Source of the DNA: JAHJRJ01 sp037443685
Lineage (GTDB): Bacteria; Bacteroidota; Ignavibacteria; UBA10030; BY39
NCBI GenBank assembly: GCA_037443685.1
Contig: JBBINX010000105.1
Span: 1-6,152, forward strand
DNA: 6,152 bases
Direction: 5' to 3'
Under the pieces are notes generated by a model. That model ran no database searches. It was not told the DNA's origin and saw only the letters and a list, made by a program, of their open reading frames with translations. This document shows, one piece after another, positions 1-5,694 of the stretch (position 1 is the first letter of the stretch; each line of letters begins with the position of its first letter). The position numbers and the translations under genes are program-made.

Positions 1-266
1 AAAAGCTTATCCCAAGTTTAGATGGAAAAGTAGTGTTAGCCAAGGAAATTATGGTAGCTAATCCGTCTGTAAAAGCAGCAATCAAAAATAATAATACCAG
101 CGAGATATACCAGATGATGTCTGAATCTGGCAACGAAGGAATGACTACTTTAGAACAAGATTTAAAACGTTTATATTTAGCAAAGAGAATTTCACTCGAA
201 AATGCTATGAGTTATGCAAATAACAAGCGTCGGCTGCAGCAAATTTTAAATTTAGTTACACAGTAA
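1..266 (+). CDS. pilT: PilT-like type IV pilus retraction ATPase, C-terminal fragment
   Basis: The reading frame is open from base 3 to the TAA at 264-266 and gives the last 87 residues of a protein whose start lies outside the window. The fragment opens with KLIPSLDGK, followed by an AKEIMVANPSVK segment. In PilT this region reads like 'L(L/I)P..DG...A.EI...TPA(V/I)RNLI', and the rest (NNNTSEIYQMM..GNEGMTTLEQDL..LY) matches the family's 'GK..QI...I.tG...GM.T.dqaL..L' tail in order and spacing. PilT is a cytoplasmic hexameric ATPase that powers pilus retraction. The Walker motifs lie upstream and are not visible. The C-terminal AIRNLIRE-type motif, important for retraction in studied PilT proteins, is present in position but degenerate (SVKAAIKNN). 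A PilB or GspE identity fits less well, because no zinc-finger region or PilB-type tail is seen. The pilM-like gene follows 67 bases downstream on the same strand, so it is probably in the same operon. Confidence 0.82.
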   Translation, partial: KLIPSLDGKVVLAKEIMVANPSVKAAIKNNNTSEIYQMMSESGNEGMTTLEQDLKRLYLAKRISLENAMSYANNKRRLQQILNLVTQ

Positions 267-285
267 TTTCGTTTTTTTTTTGATA

Positions 286-306
286 AAACAATTTATTAGA
301 TTGTTT
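286..306. repeat. AT-rich inverted repeat between pilT and the pilM-pilN gene
   Basis: AAACAAT at 286-292 and ATTGTTT at 300-306 are exact reverse complements around a 7-base spacer. The repeat sits just after a run of ten T residues (272-281) and 27 bases before the next start codon. The hairpin would be weak (two G-C pairs out of seven) and the T run lies before it rather than after it, so it is not a normal intrinsic terminator. It could be an operator-like site or chance in AT-rich DNA. I cannot tell which. Confidence 0.25.
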
Positions 307-333
307 ATAAGTTTATGAAAGGTTTTATAAATA

Positions 334-1947
334 ATGGCGACCATGAGAGGTAATAAAAAAAGTGCCGTCGGTCTTTTTGTTGATGGGCTTGAAATTAAAT
401 TTGCTAAATTATCGAAGAAGGGTAAAAGTGTTGTTATTGATGAGCTAAAAGTTGCCTCGCTCGTAAATAAATTAGAAGAACGGCAGCTCAAAGATTTGTC
501 GGATGGTTTCGGTGAAACCACTACAGATACCTTCTCGATACCAACCGGGTCAGATCGCCCTGATAGCAGTGAAGACAACAACAGTGTTTTACTCAGTCTC
601 TTGTCTGAATATAAACCAACTTCATATTTACTTGGATATGCTATCTCTGAACCGAGTGTTTACTATCATACGGTTGAGAGCGATTTCGGGTTGAAAGGGA
701 CAAAACTTAAAGAGAGAATCATTGAAGAGTTAAAAAAAGTTCGTTCTGTTCAACCGGCTCAAGATGCAGTTGATGTTTTCTATTCATCCGATAGAAACTT
801 GGTTTGCGCCGTTCGCGAAGACGGCATTAGTCTGTACCGGACAATCGAAGACATCAAACCTTTTCTCAATAATCGCACTCCCAAAATTCCTCTAGTAGAA
901 ACATCAGATATTGCACTAATGAATTTAGCACGTGCCAACTACGGTTTCGCTCCAGATGAAATCAGCGCTATTGTTTACGTAGGAACCGAGTTTACCCGTT
1001 TGATATTTATGAAAGGGGCAGAGTTCTTCCATTTCGCACCGGTATTAGGCGAAGGCTACGACTCAATAAACATCCAAAATACTGTTTATAGCCGACTCTT
1101 ATTGGAACAAGATAATTTAGGAATTCCACGAATCGACCGGATATTATTAGCAGGCGAAAGCCGCCGCATTGCCTTCGACGAGTTTCTTAAAGACCAATTA
1201 CCAGAAGTCGATATCCAGTATTTGCAAACACCTTATCTTGATACAAGTTTACTTTCCCCCGAAACGCAAGAACTTATACCCGAATATGCAGTGGCAATAG
1301 CAACCGCATGGAAAATTTTAGACGAAAATAATCCAGCGTTCTATCCAATCAATCTACTTCCCGAGTTTATCCGGGAAGAACAACGTGCTTTTAAATTAGG
1401 CTGGCACGGATATCTACTCCTCAGTCTTATATTTTTCAGTACTTTTTATTTCACTTATCAAATATCGATGCTCAATTCCGAACTACACACACAAAAAGAA
1501 ATTCTAGTACAAAAACAAGCACAATTAGAAGAAAATCAAAGACTTCAAGCTAAAATTAGCGATCTCAACGACCAGCTCGAACGTTTTCGTCTTGCACTTT
1601 CAGTGTATGATTCAATTGTTCCTGGTTATGATAAATGGTCGCAGTTAATTGAGAAAGTCTCGCATTCCGTCGAAAATATCAACTCTCTATGGATTACCGA
1701 CCTTAAAAGTGCCGAAGGAGGAAATTTAGTATTTAATGGTTTTGCAATATATCGCTCAAGAATTCCCAAAATTGCACAACTTAATTCAAACACAATTTTA
1801 AATAAAGTAATGCAAGAAGAGATCCGCGAAAAAACGGTTTACAACTATGAACTTACAATTCCCAAAGGTAACGAAATTCGGCAAAACGAACAGCCATCTA
1901 GTCAACAGACAGGATTACCCCAACAATCAGAAGAAAAACCACATTAA
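334..1947 (+). CDS. PilM-PilN fusion, type IV pilus inner-membrane platform protein
   Basis: This single 537-residue protein combines two pilus alignment-complex subunits that are usually separate. Residues about 10-330 form an actin-like PilM-type cytoplasmic domain. Its recognisable landmarks are AVGLFVDGLEIKFAKL near residue 11 (phosphate-1 position), AIVYVGTEFTRLIF near 212 (phosphate-2 position), a GEGYDSI segment at 239-245 and ILLAGESRRI near 270 (adenosine position). Residues 338-350 read PINLLPEFIREEQ, the conserved start of PilN that docks into PilM. A membrane helix follows at about 356-375, then a coiled coil (about 380-420) and a ferredoxin-like periplasmic domain (about 430-512) with a polar Gln/Glu-rich tail. 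Separate PilM is about 350 residues and PilN about 180-200, so the length equals a full fusion. The order cytoplasmic actin-like, membrane helix, periplasmic ferredoxin-like is that of GspL. Residues 55-85 are an acidic Ser/Thr-rich insertion. The ATG at 334 has AAAGG at 318-322. A second in-frame ATG at 343 is possible and would change only three residues. Confidence 0.85.
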   Translation: MATMRGNKKSAVGLFVDGLEIKFAKLSKKGKSVVIDELKVASLVNKLEERQLKDLSDGFGETTTDTFSIPTGSDRPDSSEDNNSVLLSLLSEYKPTSYLLGYAISEPSVYYHTVESDFGLKGTKLKERIIEELKKVRSVQPAQDAVDVFYSSDRNLVCAVREDGISLYRTIEDIKPFLNNRTPKIPLVETSDIALMNLARANYGFAPDEISAIVYVGTEFTRLIFMKGAEFFHFAPVLGEGYDSINIQNTVYSRLLLEQDNLGIPRIDRILLAGESRRIAFDEFLKDQLPEVDIQYLQTPYLDTSLLSPETQELIPEYAVAIATAWKILDENNPAFYPINLLPEFIREEQRAFKLGWHGYLLLSLIFFSTFYFTYQISMLNSELHTQKEILVQKQAQLEENQRLQAKISDLNDQLERFRLALSVYDSIVPGYDKWSQLIEKVSHSVENINSLWITDLKSAEGGNLVFNGFAIYRSRIPKIAQLNSNTILNKVMQEEIREKTVYNYELTIPKGNEIRQNEQPSSQQTGLPQQSEEKPH

Positions 1948-1953
1948 GAGATT

Positions 1954-1959
1954 AGGAGG
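1954..1959 (+). promoter_or_regulatory. Ribosome binding site fixing the GTG start of the PilO-PilP gene
   Basis: AGGAGG lies five bases before the GTG at 1965. An ATG at 1960 touches this motif directly but is in another frame, is too close to be initiated from it, and would give only 12 residues. The GTG is therefore the supported start. The gap after the preceding stop codon is 17 bases, so translation of the two genes is probably coupled. Confidence 0.8.
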
Positions 1960-1964
1960 ATGAA

Positions 1965-2849
1965 GTGTCATATATTTTACGAAATACAATTGTTTTAGGA
2001 GTTCTCCTAGGGTTTATTTTAGCAATCGGTTTTTATTTCAGGAGCGCTCATCTACCTAAAAAAATTGGAACCATACAAAAACAAATACAGACGATAGATG
2101 CAGAATTGCAAAACACACCCGACTTAGTGAATCAATTTAATTCTTTAAGCGAGCAGTTAATCAACACAAAAGAAAGATGGGATTCGAGAAATAAAGATAT
2201 CCCCCCAGTTAATGTTACCGGCGAAACATACAATTATATTAATCAATTGATTGGTAAAAGCGGCGAAATCAAGTTAGATATGCTTTTTGTAGGTGTTAAT
2301 GCATCGCAAAATTATGGTTTTAATACTTATAATTTAAAAGGTGAAGCACCCTTTGAAAATCTTTTCCGCTTCATCTGGTATCTCGAAAACAACCGGCTCT
2401 TATATAAAATTAGTGCTATGTCACTCCGTGGTTTGGAAACGACGAATAAGGAAACCAAAGAAACCGAGTTGTTGGTTACTTACGAAATTGTTTTGAATGC
2501 TTATTTCTCGTCGATCCCAGAACTTTACTCGTCGGCAGGCGAACAGAAACTGGTTCCAGTAACAATAACCACCGACCCGTTTGCACCATTAATACTTAGA
2601 GATTTACCCCCTAACCTTTATGACTTGGTTGAAATCGAACGCTCTGATTTGAAAGCTGTGGTACCCGGAAAAGCTTTTATTATAGACCAAGGCAATAAGA
2701 TGCGGGCTCTTACTGAAGGTGATGAGGTTTATTTAGGCTACGTAACTAAGGTCGACCCAGCTCTCGGACGCATTGAGTGTACCTTGAACAAGGGTGGTAT
2801 AATAGAAAAATTTGAATTGAACATCCGTTATGGACAAAAACAGAAGTGA
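1965..2849 (+). CDS. PilO-PilP fusion, type IV pilus alignment complex protein
   Basis: This 294-residue protein appears to join PilO to a PilP-like domain. It has a short cytoplasmic start, one membrane helix at about 7-26, a coiled coil at about 32-73 and a ferredoxin-like PilO domain at about 85-182 (hydrophobic pattern around YNLKGEAPFENLFRFIWYLE, then a strand ending VTYEIVLNAYF). A linker leads to DPFAPLI at 204-210, which resembles the DPF motif in PilP just before its folded part. Residues about 215-290 then form a small beta domain with the PilP/GspC homology-region pattern: a strand pair around KAVVPGKAFIID, a turn EGDEVYLGYVTKVD, and a last strand pair ending FELNIRYG. PilO pairs with PilN in the periplasm, and PilP normally bridges PilN/PilO to the secretin. 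Free-standing PilP is a lipoprotein. Here no lipidated cysteine is needed because the PilO helix anchors it. The start is GTG. The PilO part is well supported. The PilP assignment rests on motif, order and position. Confidence 0.8.
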   Translation: MSYILRNTIVLGVLLGFILAIGFYFRSAHLPKKIGTIQKQIQTIDAELQNTPDLVNQFNSLSEQLINTKERWDSRNKDIPPVNVTGETYNYINQLIGKSGEIKLDMLFVGVNASQNYGFNTYNLKGEAPFENLFRFIWYLENNRLLYKISAMSLRGLETTNKETKETELLVTYEIVLNAYFSSIPELYSSAGEQKLVPVTITTDPFAPLILRDLPPNLYDLVEIERSDLKAVVPGKAFIIDQGNKMRALTEGDEVYLGYVTKVDPALGRIECTLNKGGIIEKFELNIRYGQKQK

Positions 2850-2851
2850 GG
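2848..2851 (+). promoter_or_regulatory. Ribosome binding site overlapping the upstream stop codon; sets the secretin start
   Basis: GAGG at 2848-2851 overlaps the TGA stop (2847-2849) of the PilO-PilP gene and stands five bases before the ATG at 2857. This favours that ATG over the in-frame ATG at 2830, nine codons upstream, which has no comparable site and would put charged residues (MDKNRSEDK) before the signal peptide. The arrangement suggests translational coupling. Confidence 0.7.
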
Positions 2852-2856
2852 ACAAA

Positions 2857-4086
2857 ATGAAAACATTGAAAAAAAACTTATTAACTTTATTTGCGCTACT
2901 ATTAATTTTTAGTCTCGTTTCTGAACACGTTGCTTTTTCCCAAACTGAAAAACGTGTCCTAAGAGAATTTGTATCTAAGGATGAGATAGTCTCTATCGCA
3001 CAAACCACCCCGTTCGATAAAGCAATCACTATTTTGAGTGAAGCCAGCAAAAAATATCTTGGGAAACTAATTATCGATCCCGGTAAACGAACCCTACCAA
3101 TCGGTATCGATATAAAAGCAATGCATTGGCAGGATGCACTGGAATTAATACTTAGAATCAATAATATCTGGTATATAGAATATCAGGATTATTTCGAGAT
3201 AACAGGAGCAAAAGGTGAAGTTGTAACCGATAAAGCAACAGGCGGGTTGGCATTCGATAAAGAACCGGTCAATATGAACAGCCGTGAAATTAAAATTTCA
3301 GCAGTCTTCTTCAATATCGATTTAAATAGGATACATGAAACAGGCATCGACTGGAAATTTTTTAGAAGCAAATCCGACGACCAATTTAAATCACTCACAA
3401 TCGACCAACAAACGATTCAAAAAGTTACTGATACAACCATCTTTAATCTTGCTTTAAAAGGGGTAGATTTATCTTTCGGGAATTTAGATGCAATAGTCAG
3501 GCTCTTCTCGGAAAATAACATAGGCGAAGTAATATCAAATCCGCAAATCGTTGTGAGATCTAGCGAAAAAGGAAAAATACAGGTCGGTGAAGATATTTCC
3601 GTGAAGAAAAAAGATTTTGCTGGAAACACTGTAATTGAACAGATTCCCACTGGGACGATTATTGCAGTTACTCCACACGTAATTAAAGAAGGTGATAATG
3701 AATTTGTTTACTTAGACCTCGATGTTGAGCGATCCATAGTATTAGCTCTCGGCGAAGCACCAACTATCGGTAGAACCAAAGCCACAACTGTCTTATTAAT
3801 GTTGGATGGAGAAGAAACTGTAATAGGTGGTTTATATTCAAATTTTGATTCAAAGGTACGATCTGGCGTTCCTCTTCTGAAGGATCTACCGTGGTGGGTT
3901 TTTGGACTCAGGTATATTTTTGGCTACGATAAAATTTTAACATCGAAAAGAGAACTCACTATACTTTTGAAAATTGAACTTGTTCCAACATTACACGAAA
4001 GAATGGCCCGGAAATTAAAGGAAAATCCAATCGAGACTCAACGACAAAAATTTGAGAAGGATCTCGACAGATACAAAAGTAAATAA
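2857..4086 (+). CDS. pilQ: Short outer-membrane secretin, PilQ/GspD family
   Basis: From the ATG at 2857 the protein has 409 residues. A classical signal peptide (MKTLKKNLLTLFALLLIF, ending near AFSQ at residues 26-29) sends it across the inner membrane. Residues about 50-118 resemble the secretin N0/STN-type domain, with the pattern 'LIIDPGKRTLPIGIDIK..HWQDALELILR'. Residues about 142-170 (REIKISAVFFNIDLNRIHETGIDW) match the lead-in to the pore domain, and about 220-378 is the secretin pore: VISNPQIVVRSSEKGKIQVGE, ETVIGGLYSN, the signature VPLLKDLPWW at 338-347, and a final strand ELTILLKIELVPT. It should form the multimeric gated channel through which the pilus crosses the outer membrane. 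Typical PilQ or GspD proteins have about 600-750 residues. No AMIN domains and no run of N1-N3 repeats are seen, and the C-terminal tail is about 30 charged residues. Being the fourth gene after pilT and fused pilMN and pilOP supports PilQ over another secretin. The symbol is given by context. Confidence 0.86.
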   Translation: MKTLKKNLLTLFALLLIFSLVSEHVAFSQTEKRVLREFVSKDEIVSIAQTTPFDKAITILSEASKKYLGKLIIDPGKRTLPIGIDIKAMHWQDALELILRINNIWYIEYQDYFEITGAKGEVVTDKATGGLAFDKEPVNMNSREIKISAVFFNIDLNRIHETGIDWKFFRSKSDDQFKSLTIDQQTIQKVTDTTIFNLALKGVDLSFGNLDAIVRLFSENNIGEVISNPQIVVRSSEKGKIQVGEDISVKKKDFAGNTVIEQIPTGTIIAVTPHVIKEGDNEFVYLDLDVERSIVLALGEAPTIGRTKATTVLLMLDGEETVIGGLYSNFDSKVRSGVPLLKDLPWWVFGLRYIFGYDKILTSKRELTILLKIELVPTLHERMARKLKENPIETQRQKFEKDLDRYKSK

Positions 4087-4110
4087 AGATTTTTTTTAAA
4101 AGAATTTATT

Positions 4111-4114
4111 AGGA
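4111..4114 (+). promoter_or_regulatory. Ribosome binding site of the Ig-like lipoprotein gene
   Basis: AGGA lies seven bases before the ATG at 4122, within the 35-base gap after the secretin gene. The gap also contains a run of eight T residues (4090-4097) but no GC-rich hairpin before it, so read-through from the secretin gene is expected. Confidence 0.6.
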
Positions 4115-4121
4115 AAAAACT

Positions 4122-5594
4122 ATGAAAATTAAAATATTGATGTGTCTGGTTACGGCTCTATTTCTATTCACATTATACAGCTGTAAGGACAAGCTAGCCG
4201 TGGACGAAGAAACACTTGTTCGGATATACGGCAGAGTAGTAGAACAAAAGCAAAATATGACAATACCAGTTCACGGGGTAGAGGTAAAATTAACTGCCAT
4301 TGGGTTGACTCCGATTATTGATTCAACCGATCAAGATGGCAACTATGATTTACAGTTTACGCTCGAACCTGCGACACAGTTAAAAGTTACTCTTAATATT
4401 AAAAAAAATGGATATAAAGAGGAGTTACCTTTTTACTTTGACGTAGAAACCGGTTCGAGATATCCAATTCCCCCAATTATCATAGAGCTTGATACAACAA
4501 CTACGGTTGGCGGTGGTGGAATTCCGCCCGGTTCAGGTATGCCTCAAACATTTGCCTATATGGGTCCTCAAACTATAGATATAAAAGTTTATGGCGCTGG
4601 CGGCAACGAAACAGCTATTATACTATATGAAGTTAGAGATTCACTCGGATTTCCTATCAGCATTTCGCAGCGTGACACTGTAACCTTTGCCATTTCAGGA
4701 GCTCCGGTTGCAGGAGGCGCCTATGTTTCACCTTCATGGGCGATAACAAATTCAGCAGGACGCGTCGCTACGACTATTAACAGCGGAACGATTGCAGGTG
4801 TTATTCAGGTAGTGGCTTCGTTAAGAAGGGAGAGCGATGGAGCAATAGTTCGTTCAACACCAACACGAGTTGTTGTGAATGCCGGTTTACCCGACCAGAG
4901 GCATTTTTCTGTCGGTGCTAAACAATATAATTTCGCCGCATACAATTGGATTGGAAGGACGAACGATATACTTGTGCAAGTTGGTGATAAATATAGTAAC
5001 CCAGTTCATCAATCTACAGCGGTTTATTTTAATACAACCGGTGGTGTCGTAACCGCGGCACGTTATACTGACATAAAAGGGCACGCACTAGCAACTCTTT
5101 ATAGCGGCAATCCATTACCCAATTATCCAGCCCCAGGCTTTGGACCAGGTTATGCTTGGATTTATGCACAAACTATAGGCGAAAATAACGTTATAGTTAA
5201 GGATAGCATTATAATTCTTTTCTCGGGCATGCCTTACATTTCCGTTCTTCCAACAACTATTATCAATGTTCCCCGGGGCGGTTCGCAATCATTTTCTGTA
5301 AATATTTCTGATCAGCACGGTAATCCATTAGCTCCTGGAACGAGTATCAAAGCTCTTATCGAATATTCACCCCCTGAGGGTACTAACTGGGCTGCAAAAG
5401 TTAGCGGCTTACCCGAAGAGCCGTTGAACGATTACCTTTTCCGAGGTCCAGGAATAACAGATTTTACACTTAATGTTATAGATACAACTCCGGGAGGAAC
5501 TCCCGATTATATGCCCGTTATCGTAAAAATTTCTGTAACCGGCACAAACGGAAATGTATACTTTTCCATGTATGGCAACGTTGGTAATCCGTAA
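4122..5594 (+). CDS. Lipoprotein with carboxypeptidase-regulatory-like and three Ig-like domains
   Basis: This 490-residue protein starts with a lipoprotein signal peptide (charged MKIK, hydrophobic core, lipobox LYSC with the cysteine at residue 21). The next residues are KDK, so an Asp does not directly follow the cysteine. Residues about 33-122 have the CarboxypepD_reg-like pattern: IYGRVVEQ, PVHGVEVKLTAIG, then DSTDQDGNYDLQF and KKNGYKE. A Gly/Pro/Thr-rich linker covers about 124-142. Three Ig-like units of the invasin/Big_1 style follow, marked by recurring D-x-x-(G/S)-(N/F)-P turns at residues 173, 289 and 397, that is every 108-116 residues. The first two also carry a 'T(N/D)..G(R/H)A.T...SG' strand (near 209-222 and 316-329). 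I see no C-terminal type IX sorting domain and no enzyme motif. It is the last gene before the terminator, 35 bases after the secretin. Its function is unknown. Candidates are a surface adhesin, an outer-membrane partner of the secretin, or a pilus-associated structural lipoprotein. Confidence 0.8.
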   Translation: MKIKILMCLVTALFLFTLYSCKDKLAVDEETLVRIYGRVVEQKQNMTIPVHGVEVKLTAIGLTPIIDSTDQDGNYDLQFTLEPATQLKVTLNIKKNGYKEELPFYFDVETGSRYPIPPIIIELDTTTTVGGGGIPPGSGMPQTFAYMGPQTIDIKVYGAGGNETAIILYEVRDSLGFPISISQRDTVTFAISGAPVAGGAYVSPSWAITNSAGRVATTINSGTIAGVIQVVASLRRESDGAIVRSTPTRVVVNAGLPDQRHFSVGAKQYNFAAYNWIGRTNDILVQVGDKYSNPVHQSTAVYFNTTGGVVTAARYTDIKGHALATLYSGNPLPNYPAPGFGPGYAWIYAQTIGENNVIVKDSIIILFSGMPYISVLPTTIINVPRGGSQSFSVNISDQHGNPLAPGTSIKALIEYSPPEGTNWAAKVSGLPEEPLNDYLFRGPGITDFTLNVIDTTPGGTPDYMPVIVKISVTGTNGNVYFSMYGNVGNP

Positions 5595-5615
5595 TTCTTT
5601 TAATTGGTATTCTTA

Positions 5616-5658
5616 AAACAGAAAAGCCATCTCGATTTTCGGGATGGCTTTTCTGTTT
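5616..5658. terminator. Strong bidirectional intrinsic terminator
   Basis: AAACAGAAAAGCCATC at 5616-5631 is the exact reverse complement of 5643-5658. The intervening TCG ATTTT CGG adds two more Watson-Crick pairs and one G-T pair around a five-base loop, making a stem of about 19 pairs. The GC-rich core GCCATC/GATGGC is flanked by an A-rich left arm and a T-rich right arm, so on either strand the hairpin ends in a U-rich tract. It lies 21 bases after the lipoprotein stop and 36 bases past the hemL stop, as expected between convergent transcription units. Confidence 0.92.
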
Positions 5659-5694
5659 GAAATAAATGCAGTAGAGTAGTTCTATGGAACCTCT

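Noticed and set aside
280..311. Possible sigma-70 promoter (TTGATA with TATAAG)
   Set aside because: The spacing is about 20 bases, which is too long. Such matches are frequent by chance in AT-rich DNA.
252..581. Minus-strand open frame of 109 codons overlapping the pilT end and pilM-pilN start
   Set aside because: It is a shadow of the real genes on the other strand. It has no recognisable domain, is Ser/Leu-rich as expected for the reverse of such coding DNA, and no ribosome binding site was noticed.
1960..1998. Tiny frame starting with ATG directly at the Shine-Dalgarno motif of the PilO-PilP gene
   Set aside because: The ATG is too close to AGGAGG for initiation, and the frame stops after 12 residues. 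The GTG at 1965 has ideal spacing.
2830..2856. Upstream ATG for the secretin
   Set aside because: It would overlap the previous gene by 20 bases, lacks a good ribosome binding site and would put a charged stretch before an otherwise standard signal peptide.
2733..3161. Minus-strand open frame of 142 codons across the PilO-PilP/secretin junction
   Set aside because: It is antisense to two well-supported genes, and its translation shows no family resemblance.
3189..3650. Two minus-strand open frames inside the secretin gene
   Set aside because: They lie wholly antisense to strongly matching secretin sequence and have no motifs of their own.
4090..4097. Run of eight T residues after the secretin as a terminator
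   Set aside because: No GC-rich hairpin precedes it, and the next gene starts 25 bases later on the same strand.
4887..5084. Minus-strand open frame of 65 codons inside the lipoprotein gene
   Set aside because: It is antisense to an Ig-like domain with clear internal periodicity and no independent coding signs were noticed.
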